Source: Aurelia coerulea
Lineage: Eukaryota > Cnidaria > Scyphozoa > Semaeostomeae > Ulmaridae
Length of the DNA: 64,000 bases
Assembly (NCBI GenBank): GCA_039566865.1
Contig: CM076961.1
Location: 7,401,501 to 7,465,500, forward strand
Reading direction: 5' to 3'
The translations under genes were made by a program, and so were the position numbers. Below are positions 10,762-22,714 of this stretch, in pieces. The notes below the pieces were generated by a model. The model worked only from the letters and a program-made list of their open reading frames with translations. It did no database searches and was not told the origin of the DNA. Within the stretch, counting starts at the first letter, position 1; every line of letters starts with the position of its first letter.

Positions 10762-10926
10762 CATTATTATTATTAATCTTTTCAACCTCGCTGACAAAGT
10801 CACAAGATATTTTAATCACTGGGTCTTTTTAGATATTTGCCTTATTGCTTTTAATTGTAAATTTAACATATTTAGGTACTTTTTGTTTGTAAACAACTTC
10901 TTCTGTATAAATTCTCGGCTGCCCAG
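10628..10926 (+). mobile_element. PLE copy 4, internally collapsed
   Basis: Begins with about 68 bp of pseudo-LTR, then an ATT microsatellite, then a 64-bp scrap matching the 5' coding region of copy 2 (3360-3424), then the 3' UTR end with the TATA-like box. About 3.4 kb of the unit is missing. The ATT tract replaces leader sequence at the same position as the short ATT tract in copy 1. Confidence 0.85.
10690..10775. repeat. (ATT)n microsatellite inside PLE copy 4
   Basis: Interrupted ATT repeat between the copy-4 pseudo-LTR and its coding scrap. Confidence 0.95.
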
Positions 10927-11027
10927 TAAAGTTGTAGACTGATGAAGATTTTTAATCGAAACGTATTTTTATGAAAACAGTTTAATTTCTTTTATTTCAT
11001 GTTCTGTTTTTTTGAATGATGGTTTAG

Positions 11028-11028
<1 letters not shown>
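10927..11028 (+). mobile_element. Partial PLE pseudo-LTR ending the array
   Basis: Repeats the first about 100 bp of the unit, including the hammerhead-like motif at 10939, and stops at an ATT microsatellite. The array therefore ends with an incomplete terminal repeat, as PLE insertions often do. Confidence 0.85.

Positions 11029-11121
<93 letters not shown>
11029..11121. repeat. (ATT)n microsatellite
   Basis: Pure ATT repeat at the right edge of the PLE array. Confidence 0.98.
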
Positions 11122-11122
<1 letters not shown>

Positions 11123-11188
11123 GTACATTTGTTGCTCACTAAATGTCAGTGGTAATGTGTTCTCGGGGTTTGGCATCAACAAGATTTC

Positions 11189-11511
11189 TCAAATCTCGAG
11201 AACCTTTCTCAGGATCCTGGCAGAATGTAAGAGCACAGTTTTCTGCAACTCAGTAACCCGTGTCTCTATTCCAATGTCCTCCAATCTTTTCTTCAGTTTC
11301 TTTGGTGTTGTTCCAAGTGCTCCTATCACTATTGGGATGACTGTCACCTTCATGCCCCATAACTTTTTTATCTCTCGTGCAAGGTCTTGATATTTTTCAA
11401 TCTTTTCTACCTCCTTAGCGTTTACTCTCGTATCGTAGGGAACGGCAAAGTCTATGATTGTAGCGAACTTTGTTTCTTTATCTATCACAATCATATCAGG
11501 ACGTCTAGCTT
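11189..11511 (-). pseudogene. LINE C-terminal nuclease fragment (R2/R4-like), truncated
   Basis: Minus-strand frame open from the adjoining microsatellite to a stop at 11189. It contains RRPDMIVIDKE, then IIDFAVPYD, then a Lys/Glu-rich EKIEKYQDL segment and RILRKVLEI at the end. PD...D...K spacing fits the restriction-like endonuclease at the C-terminus of R2/R4-type non-LTR retrotransposons, and I recall this ending in many cnidarian reverse-transcriptase ORFs. The polymerase part is absent. The fragment is trapped between two ATT microsatellites. Family name is less certain than the class. Confidence 0.55.
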
Positions 11512-11513
11512 AA

Positions 11514-11630
<117 letters not shown>

Positions 11631-11665
11631 AACTTAACCACAATCGAAATAAAACAGAACTTACA

Positions 11666-11790
11666 TAATAAAAACACAACTGTTTCAGGGCAAACGTTTC
11701 GATATAAAATCTTGGTCAGTTTCAGCGTCAGTGCCACTGACGAAGAGTTTGTATCGAAACGTTTGCCCTGAAACAGTTGTGTTTTTATTA
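11666..11790. repeat. Palindrome of two head-to-head PLE-type ends
   Basis: Perfect 39-bp inverted arms (11666-11704 and 11752-11790) around a 47-bp centre that itself contains a 7-bp hairpin (CGTCAGT/ACTGACG). Each arm carries the TCGAAACGTTTGCCCTG ending typical of PLE terminal repeats, and the right side has CTGACGAAG upstream of it, a CTGATGA-like variant. Confidence 0.8.
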
Positions 11791-11903
11791 ATATTATTAT
11801 GTGTCTTTTGCTCAGGATTGATCTTGTTTCCGGACCACACCAAATGGTCTTAGGTATCTTGGCATTACTTCTTTTAATGATCTTCACTTCATATCCAATA
11901 CTT

Positions 11904-12065
11904 CAGGCCCGTAGGAATCCGGGGGGCATAGAGGGCTCAAGCCCCCCCCAATAATTTCCTAAAACAATGGTGCTACGTCACAAGCATTAACTAGATGTAT
12001 TATTCTCTATTGTTTGAGAACAATTGCCCCCTCCCCCAATTCCGAAGCTGCTTCCGACGGCCCTG
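11904..12065. mobile_element. hAT-like MITE, CAGGGCCGTAGGAAGC family
   Basis: 162-bp non-coding element with terminal inverted repeats (CAGGSCCGTMGGAA) flanked by a perfect 8-bp target duplication CAATACTT (11896-11903, 12066-12073). An opposite-orientation relative is at 45994-46148. The 8-bp duplication and CAGG ends point to the hAT superfamily. Confidence 0.85.
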
Positions 12066-12364
12066 CAATACTTTCCGTATTATTCTCTTCATTCCAAGCA
12101 AACATTGTCTCTGCAAAATCTCTGCCCTAAGATAATTCCAAGGCACTGGTTCAATATGAAGATGATGCCTCAATAGCGACAGGTCTTGAAAGGGAAACCA
12201 AATTTTACTGAATGCATTTACTAGGTGGTGTGTATGGTCTATTATCAGGGTCGACAAATGAAAGACTTTTGTTACTGAAAAAAGGGAATACAAAGTATGC
12301 AGTTCTTCCCCAAGATATAAGTAAATAACAAATTGATACCCCAAGTGAAAGTTATAACTTTCAA

Positions 12365-14150
12365 ATGAATGAGATGAAGCATCACGATAGCGCTCTCCAG
12401 AAATCAAATGCACTTTTGAAGCCAATTGATGACTTGCCAAAACACCCAATGAACAAATTGCTCTTATATAATTTGTATTTGCTTTCAAAGATATCCTGTG
12501 ATCTTACAATCGCAGATCCGAGTGAGACTTACATCGGTAAAAAGTATTATGGAAAACATTGTGTCTTCCTATTTTAGAAAGTGGCTAGAGATATCTATAA
12601 ACGGTACCCTGGAAATATGCTTGCTATCCCGCAACATATTTGATCTTGAAATTATATTACCGTCAACAAAGTTCATCCAGTGTCAGAGTGTTCTCAGAAA
12701 TAGCCAGAAAAACTCCATCAATCCATATATACAAGAGAAGTTCTTAAATCAATCCGAAAACGAAACGAAGAAAAGGTAGAAAATAAGCTTCCAAACCAAG
12801 GTGCTATTGTGTTTGTCATGTAGAAAGAAGTACTCAATGTAGAAAGAAGTACTCAACTTTTGATGACAATACCCTAACTCAGTTTTCCTATAGTCTCCCA
12901 CAACTAATTGATGTGTTAGAAAAGGAGGCATGCATTGCTCTCACATGCCTCGATCGAAATGAAATGATCTCTATCCCAGAAAAATTCCACGCACTTCTCG
13001 TTAAAAAAGATCAATCGGACACCACTGGGCATAGTATTTCTATTCAAGGGAAAGAGATTAAATCTGAAGCTTCAGTAAAGTTTCTTGGTGTAAATCTCGA
13101 CCATAAACTAAACTTTGACCTCTACATATCTGATATTTGCAAAAAGCAGCCACCCAGCTAAATGTACTGAAACGACTGAAATCATTTCTTGGCTTTGCGG
13201 AGAAAAAGGCACTCGTCCAAAGCTTTGTCTATTCTAACTTTAACTACTGCCCTTTAGTATGGTTTTTCTCATCCGCAAGATCTATTGATAAGATCGAGAA
13301 AATACAGGAGAGAGCCCTACGATTTCTTCATGATGACCATAATTCTTCTAATGAAGAACTACTTGGCAAATCAGAAAAATGCACAATGCATGTAAATAGG
13401 TTAAGATACCTCTGCAATGAGATTTTTAAAACTGTAAACCAGCTAAATCCTGCATTCATGCAAAACATTTTCGAAATATGAACCTCCAATCGACCTTCAC
13501 GTCGTCAAAATGATTTGCAGCACTATAGGCCCAACCAACAACGCTCGGTTCAAATAGTCTCAAGTCGTTTGGGCCGCAGATCTGGAATCGTCTGCCAGAT
13601 GATATAAAATCAGCAGAGAATCTGGTCCAATTCAAAAGGCTAATCAGGAGCTGGGATGGGGCCACCTGCAGATGCAATGTATGCCTTCGAAATTAATCCT
13701 GCATATAATCGAATTGAATTATAATAGAATCGAATTAGACTAGTTGCTTTGGTAGCTAAAAATTTTGTCGATTTAAAATAAAAGACACACACACACACAC
13801 AAGTACTCACACTTGATCTGTTCCACTACCCAAGACTTTATGCCAACAAATATATTTAATTTTACCGTAAGATATCTGATAAATACACTTGCCACGCAAA
13901 ATAACATTGTCCTTTGGGGACAGACAAACGACACTCGATGTACCTCCTGCTCGAAGTCTGAATCTTTATCGTATCTGGAAGAGGGGAGATACACGTGGAT
14001 ACACAATACTGTTGTTCTATTCTTGAGAAGATGTTTGCCAAAGTTAAAGACAGTGGACTTTTTGCCGACCTTGCTGACTTCGATCGACTTCGATTCACCT
14101 TGTAATAATTACTGAACACAATCTTCGACCAGACATGTTGATGATTTTTA
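12365..14150 (+). pseudogene. Decayed LINE, C-terminal ORF2 region, interrupted
   Basis: Plus-strand reading with several frame changes gives LPKHPMNKLLLYNLYLLSK, RKWLEISINGT, LPSTKFIQCQSVLRN, then beyond an insertion PTNIFNFTVRYLINTLAT and LEEGRYTWIHNTVV, ending near LRPDML. I recall this succession from the C-terminal part of a cnidarian LINE reverse-transcriptase protein. Stops and frameshifts make it a relic. A younger LINE sits inside it at 12856-13800. Assignment rests on remembered resemblance, not alignment. Confidence 0.55.
12856..13800 (+). mobile_element. 5'-truncated CR1-like LINE nested in the older LINE
   Basis: Starts within the reverse transcriptase at a degenerate YADD box (FDDNTL), runs through the thumb region (VKFLGVNLDHKLNFD, YCPLVW, ALRFLHDD) and ends with IWNRLPDDIKSAENL and a Cys-rich tail, WDGATCRCNVC, close to that of the larger CR1-like LINE here. 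A frameshift near 13140 and a stop after 13481 disable it. It ends in a (CA)n tail. A 9-bp duplication AAGTACTCA flanks it (12847-12855 and 13801-13809), marking a genuine insertion. Confidence 0.8.
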
Positions 14151-14309
14151 ATCGGACAGTATATATCACAAAACTTACTGTGGGATTTGAATCGAACGTG
14201 AACGCAATTGCTTTACGGAAAAGCGCGAATATTCAAACTCGTCAATACTCTTTCAAGAAAGCTAATTGATTGAAAAAATTGGTCAGTTTCTCCAAGGGGA
14301 CTTTTGTTT
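14151..14309. other. No feature recognised
   Basis: AT-rich unique-looking sequence between the LINE relic and the next inverted repeat. I see no coding or structured signal. Confidence 0.5.
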
Positions 14310-14472
14310 CTTTTTGGGGAGATGAGATCGGGTTTGTTCGCGGAAATTAAATGACCCCCCGTGCATACAGTAGATACGCATGCGTATTAGCAATTTTAAC
14401 ATGGATGCGTTGCTGCCCCCGTCTATTATCCACAACAAACGATTACGACTGCTGAGCATAATTGTGTCAACG

Positions 14473-14545
14473 GCTGTTTGGCGAAGCGGTAGCTACCGGC
14501 TCCTCGGACGCACGTAACCCGAGTACGAATCCAAATGGGATACAC
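14473..14545 (+). other. tRNA-like A box / B box segment (possible SINE relic)
   Basis: TTTGGCGAAGCGGTAGC resembles a polymerase III A box and GAGTACGAATCC a B box, spaced about as in a tRNA. I could not fold a convincing cloverleaf, so this is at best a tRNA-derived relic. Confidence 0.25.
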
Positions 14546-14735
14546 TTTCTATTTTATAATTTTTCTTCACTTCCCTACTTGTTCTGCTAGTGCAATCTGG
14601 TATGAACATCATATTGTGAGCTCGTAATAATGCAAGCAACGGGCCTAAACCAAAACTAACCCTATGTTTAGGTTAAGAGCAAAGAGGCATCGCACCACAT
14701 GGACAGACGGGTATTTGTCTCAAGCACAAGCACTC

Positions 14736-15027
14736 CAGTGGCGGATTTAGGGGGGGGGCAAGTGGGGGCAATTGCCCCCCCTTCACGATGAAAACTCAGC
14801 TTGGCGCCCCTCTTATCCCGACTCTAATGCACAATTTTCTAACTAATTCGATTTAAATATGGGGGAGATATATAAATCAAGGCCTTATTTAGTAGTAAAT
14901 CAAAGAATTTTCTTTAAAAAGCGTCCAAAAAATTTTCGCGCGCCTTCGGCGCGCTAACTTTCCATTGTTTTTTGGCGCCCTCTTTGCAAGTTGCCTCCCC
15001 TTCAACGTCGGGCTGGATCCGCCCCTG
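14736..15027. mobile_element. hAT-like MITE, CAGTGGCGGAT family
   Basis: 292 bp, ends CAGTGGCGGATTTAG and CTGGATCCGCCCCTG, perfect 8-bp target duplication AAGCACTC (14728-14735, 15028-15035). Contains a G-run joined to the palindrome GGGGGCAATTGCCCCC and no ORF. Confidence 0.9.
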
Positions 15028-15480
15028 AAGCACTCTACAGCATTACAATGGGTTTGAGCTGTGTGCTGTTGTTTCCCCGCTTACCCATACCCTGATAACC
15101 AAAGATAATGGAAGAGAGACATTATCTTTGCTGATAACAACGAGTGAAGATTGCCGCGAATTTATTTTCCTTGTTATTCCTTGCTAGAACTCTAGTAGTA
15201 ATTCAAAACCTAACTGTAATACGCATGCGCATCTACCGCATGAAGCCGATCGCTCTGTGAACAAACCACTTACGCTTTTGTTCTACACAATAGTATCGAG
15301 AACTCGTCTCCCCAACAATTTCAATGTTGAACGAACTCGGAGAACAACCCAGAGCCAAAACGATTACGTGTTAAAATCTATGACAAATACTACGATTCGT
15401 TGCACGTATTACATATTTTGTATGCGAAACAAGCCACAGAATGACCCAGCTCAGCTCGAACTCTGAAACATTTTAGTATC

Positions 15481-16547
<1,067 letters not shown>

Positions 16548-17051
16548 GGTTACTGTACCCTTTCATTGACCTCTCACGGTGTTTTCTCTCTTGATCATCA
16601 CACCCGCGACATTAATCTGGCAAATTTTGTTACAAATTTCCTTTGCATGCATTTACTTCAGAATGAATAATAAAACAATTTTGCCCCTCGCTCCCTGGCC
16701 TCGTTTTGAGATTCATTCAAATTGTTAAATTTGGACCATGCAATTTTTCTCAGAAGTCAGACAAAGTTTGGCCCCCCTACGCTTTTTCTATCTGTCTGCC
16801 AAATTTCAGCCAATTGCATCAAGCCGTTGGGTACAGGGAGCTGTGTGAATACCGATTGGTTGCTGAAAATTTGATTTTGAGAAAAGAGCTTCAATAATTT
16901 TAAAGTTTATAATGTTAATGATTAACATTAATCTGGCCACAAGAGTGAACAGAGTAATCCTGTATGTCTTTAGCGCAGAGTTTACAATGGCATAATTGGT
17001 ATTATAACCGCAAAATCCATTCAACAGGAACTCAAAGGCAATCGAAATCTT
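16548..17051. other. No gene; dispersed repeat at left end
   Basis: The first about 70 bp (GGTTACTGTACCC onward) is repeated near 63623-63690. The rest is AT-rich with no coding signal. Confidence 0.5.
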
Positions 17052-17955
17052 TTAACCTTATCTTTACTGGGCGATTTTTTAGGTATTTTGTACTGGGGGG
17101 GGGGCGTCTTTCACCCCCCCTCTTTTTCTCCAAAACTACAAAAGATATAACAATAAGACTTACCCCTATTGTTCTTTAGACAATTGGCTATTCAAATATA
17201 GCAATGACAATTAATAAGTCACGTGATTCGTTGCTAGGCAACCGAAAAACTGAGGAAAATTGGCAAATTTATACCTTCTTAACCAGAAAAATTCTATCTA
17301 ATCAACCACTCAACCAATTTTCTCCAAAATTGTTTCAAATAGTAGGAAAGACGTCATAGTCTAAAAATATATACTTTTCAAATTTTTTAGTTTCTATTTT
17401 TAGCAACATTAGCCTTAAATTAGCCTCTTGGTGCATGCATTTACTTTCATCGCATTTTTTTTCCAGTCCTGTCATTTTATCTGGTAAATATAGACTCAAA
17501 ATGAATCAAATTAAAAAGATGAAGCAAATTAAACTAAAATGATTTATATTTTACACTTCTTTATTAGAAAGATGACGTCATAAATGTGAATGACGTCATA
17601 GATATTAAATTTTGCTGACATAAGCAAATATGAAAAATTTATATATCAAATGAAGGTACTCATTAAATGCTATCGAATGGTGTATTTTTGAGATCGATCA
17701 GGCAAACGACACGAAAACTACGGACATTTTAAGCTTTGTTGTTGTTGACTAGCTACTCTCCAAATATGGTATTACTGTGGTCACATGATAAGATGTAGAA
17801 CAATGAAATTTTAAGAATTTATTTGCCTATGGAATTTGAGTAAAAGTCACCAAAACTTGTGGTTATATATCTCTTGTCGTGTTAGCGTATCGCAGCAAAA
17901 ACTGATAGGGGGGGGGGGTTGGGGGCGAACCCCCCCCCAGTACTAATAGGGTTAA
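17052..17955. mobile_element. piggyBac-like MITE, copy B
   Basis: TTAA-flanked, 904 bp. Ends CCTTATCTTTACTGGG and CCCCAGTACTAATAGGG. Internal palindromes: CACGTG at 17220, the X-box-like GTTGCTAGGCAAC at 17230, TGACGTCA at 17573 and 17591, CCAAATATGG at 17760. No ORF. Closest relative in the window is F. Confidence 0.85.
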
Positions 17956-19489
17956 CATTTAGTTCTCAAATATTCCTCGTCATGTAAACAGCATTTCCTA
18001 GCTGAAAAGACCTTACCTTAAATTGCATATAATTCGCTGAAAAATAAAGTGAAATTCCTTGAAATTATTAGAAATTGTGGGTAGATGTATGTGCTATCCA
18101 ATCTAAAAAGAAATGATCGGATAAAAATGTTTATCGTCCTGAAGGGGTGCTGTAACCTTGATTAAACTCCTGACTGTTAGCAGTCACATCTTTGCCTTGA
18201 CAAAGAGATAAGATTGAGTGACTGGCTATTTTATCCTCAAATTGTTAATTGTAAATTTATTATATCTTTTACTTAGAAGTATTTTCAGACCAGTACAAAT
18301 GTATTAGATTTTGATTTCAAAACGAAAGAAGTTTCCATTAATTTGTTCATAGTAGGCGTTACACATTGCAGCTAAATTACAACTGGTTAATGCCTACAAA
18401 GATCGACGGGTGCATGACTCTTCCGGAAATGCGCATGAGATTTAGGTTTGCAAGCAATTTTCTTAGCCAAAATGAAAATTCGAAGAATTAGAATATATCA
18501 TTCCCCCCCCCCCCCCCATCATTTGTTAGAATAATTTAATGTAATTTTACAGGAAGTTATAGTAACTGGTAAAAAAATATAATAGGATGGAGGTGGGCGA
18601 ACCTATCCCCGACTAAAAAAGGCTGAAACCCATTTTGGCCAAGGGGGAGGAAAATTAGTAGATTTTTCTTATACCTCTAAAATGAGCAAGTCTATGGCAA
18701 TGAAAACTTAATGACTTTTTGCAGCCACTTATTGCGCTGCTACAAGTACATTTTCTCTTAAATATTCTGATATATAAGGGGGAAGGAGAAAATTTCAGGG
18801 ATTGACACTGTCAAGATCACATATGCTCGAATCACCAGTTTTGCTTGTAAGAAAGTAGGACAAACTGCAGAATTTTGCAAATTTATTTTGCAGACTACTG
18901 CCATTTGATATACACGATCATAATTTTCATACTTGGATGGAAATTCTGATCCGAATTTTATTCTATCGGATTTTCCCTGATTTTGGCAAATTTTGCAGCT
19001 TTTCTTGACCATACAAAGCAAAATGCTGACGTGAGCATTAATGATAGCTAATTTAGAGTCAATTCTTATTATATTTTCAAAGTTCATTCCTGGAGCTATT
19101 AGCACACCAAGTCTGGTTGCTCTACCCATGCTCTACCTTACCAGTGAAATAGCACAGTAGGGGGCTTTTGGCCCGCGGACCAAAATAGGACGTGTCAGAT
19201 AGCCCGATCACTACAGGATTAAAGACTTGTGCCTCTCGTCATTTGAAGAACCAGATTCAAAGTCCTGTTTTATTGTCTACGTCTACATTGTGGATGGTCA
19301 TGCATGAGGCATTGCTTTCCTATGCACAATGAAGTTTGATTTGAGAATATAGAAATTATGCACAGCCTTTCAGGTTGTTCATGCTGGATCTGCTTTTTCT
19401 TCCAGATGCATTTGGACTAAACATCAACGGTGCGATGGACTGATTTTGCAGATTGACGGTTGTCCTTGTGACTACACCTAGGAAAGGTT
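17956..19489. other. No gene recognised
   Basis: AT-rich sequence with a C-homopolymer near 18504 and scattered short chance ORFs. I see nothing I can assign. Confidence 0.5.
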
Positions 19490-19974
19490 CACGTGAGGGG
19501 GGGGGGGGTTCTTGGCCAAATTTTGGGCAGGGGTCTGCCGGGAGCATATTCAAAATGGTACCGTAGGCTAGACTAATTTTTACGAAAATGGTACCCTCGG
19601 CAGACCATTTTGACCTTTCTCTGGACCAATTTCTATTACTAAAATGGCACCCTTGGCTGGACCCATTTCCTGGACCAATTTGTCAAATTTGTACTAAATA
19701 TGGTATCATGACCGTTCGCCAGACAAATGTTGTCAAAAATTATCCCTTGTTTTTTTTTCTTTTTTTTATTCAATTTATTTAACGTTGGCTATCTACAATA
19801 TACAATAGCACAAAGGTGCTAATTTAGGCCAACTAACCGTTGTCTAGACCGTTGCTAGGCCAAAATTGCAAAAAAGGATACTCTTGGCTATACTAGAAGT
19901 CCGAAAAAGTATACCCTTGCTCGCAGCACATCCCCAGGTTCCTTTACTATGGAAGAGCCCCACCCCCTCCCGTG
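19490..19974 (-). mobile_element. hAT-like MITE with GGTCTAGCCAAGGGTA sub-repeats, copy 2
   Basis: Inverted relative of 38677-39040. Ends are CACGTGAGGGGGG and CCCCCTCCCGTG; the flanking 8-mers GAAAGGTT and GAAAAGTT differ at one base. It carries an insertion of a LINE tail near 19747-19842. Confidence 0.75.
19747..19842 (-). mobile_element. Truncated LINE 3' end (poly-A as poly-T)
   Basis: A T-rich stretch followed by about 75 bp, absent from the related MITE at 38677-39040. Read on the minus strand it ends in TTAAATAAATTGAATAAAAA, a CR1/L2-like tail. No coding sequence remains. Confidence 0.5.
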
Positions 19975-20178
19975 GAAAAGTTATATGCCTGTTGATAGAT
20001 GGGCTAGTTCCTTTAATGCCTGAATTGTCCAGCCTGCCAGAAACATAGTTTAAGTTGTTATCCAATCGAAGAGAAAATGCTGCCTTGTACCTCTCTCTGT
20101 CGGTTGCTCATCCATTGCTCATGAAGAAGATAGACTAAAATGGTTCAAATATAGCGGAGGGAGAGTCTTGAAGCATGT

Positions 20179-21062
20179 TTAACCCTAATCCTACCGAGCT
20201 TTTTTTGATGATCTAACATAGCCGCGGGGGGGGGGGGGTGCATTCCACCCCCCTCTATAAATAGCCGTAGACTAATGGGAAATCATTGAAACTTGGCAAG
20301 GGAGTATTCCTAACTATTCTTAGCCGATTGGTAGTTTTGGGCGTGGCCACCTCATTAGGTGACGTCACTATGACGTCATAATGCCGGAAAATGTCAAAAT
20401 ATACGGTTTTCCGGCTTATTTGTTCTAAAAACGGAATAAAGGTAATCTGGATGACTTTTTCCATTCTTATTTGGTGCATTATTCATTTCCAATTCAAATA
20501 TGATGCAAATGAGTGTTTTCAGACTGTTATTTTAGAAGAAAATGACAAAAATTGATGACGTCATAAATAATAACTGTGTTTTTCTGCCAAAAATTGATAA
20601 TAATTGGCTCAAAATGCTTTTAAAGTGTTGCATAACGCAATTCTGTGCATTTTTAACAAAATATATCGGAAAAGACTTCAAAATTTGCCAAAATGACCCA
20701 AAATGGCGGCCAGAGTGACGTCATCATTTAAGAATGCTGACGTCAGCAAATTCCATTGTTATTGACAACAATAGAAAGCTAATTGTTTGCCAATTCTTTT
20801 AAAGTACAATAGTCAACATTTGGAACTAATTCTGGGTTAAAAAATATCAAAATCATTAATTTTTCCATTACCTTGCTCCAAATATGGTAGTGTCACCTGT
20901 CACGTGACACTTATTGTTCAAAAATTTGATTGTCAAAATGTAGCTAATAGATAATTAGTAATTGTCAGAGAGTTTGAGGGTCATAGCTTTTGTCGTTAAA
21001 GAATGCTCTGCAAAAAACCGACAGGGGGGTGGAAAACATCCCCCCGGTAGGATTAGGGTTAA
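20179..21062. mobile_element. piggyBac-like MITE, copy C
   Basis: TTAA-flanked, 884 bp, ends CCCTAATCCTACCG and CGGTAGGATTAGGG. Five TGACGTCA palindromes (20360, 20371, 20556, 20716, 20738), CCAAATATGG at 20878 and CACGTG at 20901. No ORF of note. Confidence 0.88.
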
Positions 21063-21089
21063 CCATTATTATAGAAATTTCTGCTAGCA

Positions 21090-21900
21090 TAATAATCGTG
21101 CAAAATATGATACCAGCATGAAACTTGGTAGACTTATGTAGTTTGACATGCTGAAAACGAAGAGAAACAGACACAAGCTGAGAAATGCCCCCAAATGCTA
21201 TTTTTAGACGGGGGTACTTGGTCCCAGTCCTCCAAAGGGGTGTCCCTTCGTAAAACGGAAACCGTGAGTGATAAAGAAATGAAACGTTTTGGTTTCTACA
21301 CATTTTGATATGCTGAGAACGGTAACGAAAAGACCCAATCAAAAAATTACCCCCGAATGCTATTTTTAGACGGGGGTACTTGGTCCAAGTCCTCCATTGG
21401 GGCGTCCCTTCGTAAAACGGAAACCGTGAGTGATAAAGAAATGAAACGTTTTGGTTTCTACACATTTTGATATGATGAGAACGATAAAGGAAAGACCCAA
21501 TCAAAAAATTACCCCTAAATGTTATTTTTAGACGGGGGTACTTGGTCCCAGTCCTCCATAGGGGCCTTCTTCGTAAAACAGAAGACGTTTATGATAAAGA
21601 AATGAAACGTTTTGGGTTCTACACATTCTGATATGCTCAGAACGATGACGAAAAGACCCAATCAAAAATTACCCCTAAATGCTATTTTTAGACGGGGGTA
21701 CTTGGTCCCAGTCCTCTATAGGAGCCAACTTCGTAAAAAAGAAGCCGTAAGTGATAAAGAAATGAAACGTTTTGGTTTCTACACATTCTGATATGCTGAG
21801 AACGATAACGAAAAGACCCAATCAAAAATCACCCCTAAATGCTAGTTTTAGACGGGGATACTTGGTCCTAGTCTTCCATTGGGGGCCTTTCTCTATAATA
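21090..21900 (-). repeat. Tandem array of about 162-bp units (array T1)
   Basis: About five units, each with TAGACGGGGGTACTTGGTCC, TAAAACGGAAACCGTGAGTG and a CACATTTTGATATGCTGAGA segment. The same units plus the same flank (GCTGAAAACGAAG..., ...CGTGCAAAATATGATACC) occur in opposite orientation at 34040-35178. Long open frames across the units arise because 162 is a multiple of three; I do not regard them as genes. Confidence 0.85.
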
Positions 21901-22581
21901 CCGGAGCTCGATTTGTCTCGTAACTATCAACAGAACTTCTTTCGTCAATCAAGGCTCTTGTGAGCTTTTCTATTTTCAAGGCAGTGCAGTGCGGGGTGCA
22001 GGTCCAATGCTCAGATTTCGCTCTCGATGAGCAAGGCAGTCCTTATTGATCATGAATTTTTGAACACTTTTGCGTTTTTTCAGTGACAAATTTGACAAGA
22101 AACTGTTCTATTGCAAGCACAGCAATAGCATCATTCACGGTGGGAATGCTTTATCTATTCTTTCAGTTGTAGATATTTTAATAATCAATACAAAAACACA
22201 AGTTCCTCACTTGTCCGTAAAAGAAGAAATCGAACTCTTTTTATATTGAAGCGGTATATCAAAACACTGTTTCAGAATGGCCAATGCTTTGCTATCAACT
22301 CATTCGGTGCCATGGCTGAAATGCTGTTCCAATCTGGTCCATGAAAACGCCACACCAGCATTGCAAATGAATTGCTAATACCTCAGTTCCATGCAAACAA
22401 CATTTTACAAGAGTGACATCGTTCGCACCGGGGAAATCTGACATCGCAAAAACCCCCCTGCAGAAATGGCCCCTCAAATTTTATGGGAGAAGTCTCTTGC
22501 CATCTTGGATGGTTTTGTTTTGTGACAATCTCCTTGTTGGAATGGCATTTGCGCAAAAGTTATAGCTTATTTTCTTGTTGT
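21901..22581. other. No gene recognised
   Basis: Unique-looking sequence between array T1 and the poly-T that marks the LINE 3' end. No supported feature. Confidence 0.5.
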
Positions 22582-22714
22582 TTTTTTTTTTTTTTTTTTT
22601 TTAAACATTCTTGAAATTTGGTGTTACATAGTTTAAAGAAGAAACTAATTTATACCAACTATTTACAATATAATTTACAAATTTCTAAGAAATATACATA
22701 ACGTAGTGGACAGG

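Larger units (their letters stand above)
14310..15320. repeat. Long imperfect inverted repeat around a MITE
   Basis: Arms of roughly 80-110 bp: the left contains GGTTTGTTC and GTAGATACGCATGCGTATTA (14310-14390), the right contains the reverse complements (15210-15320). The interior holds the hAT-like MITE at 14736-15027. It may be an old foldback element; ends and target duplication are not clear. Confidence 0.45.

Noticed and set aside
12000..12488. 162-codon minus-strand ORF
   Set aside because: Overlaps the hAT-like MITE end and the opposite strand of the LINE relic; no motif.
14473..14545. Functional tRNA gene
   Set aside because: A- and B-box-like motifs are present but a cloverleaf with paired acceptor stem could not be made; kept only as a low-confidence SINE-like relic.
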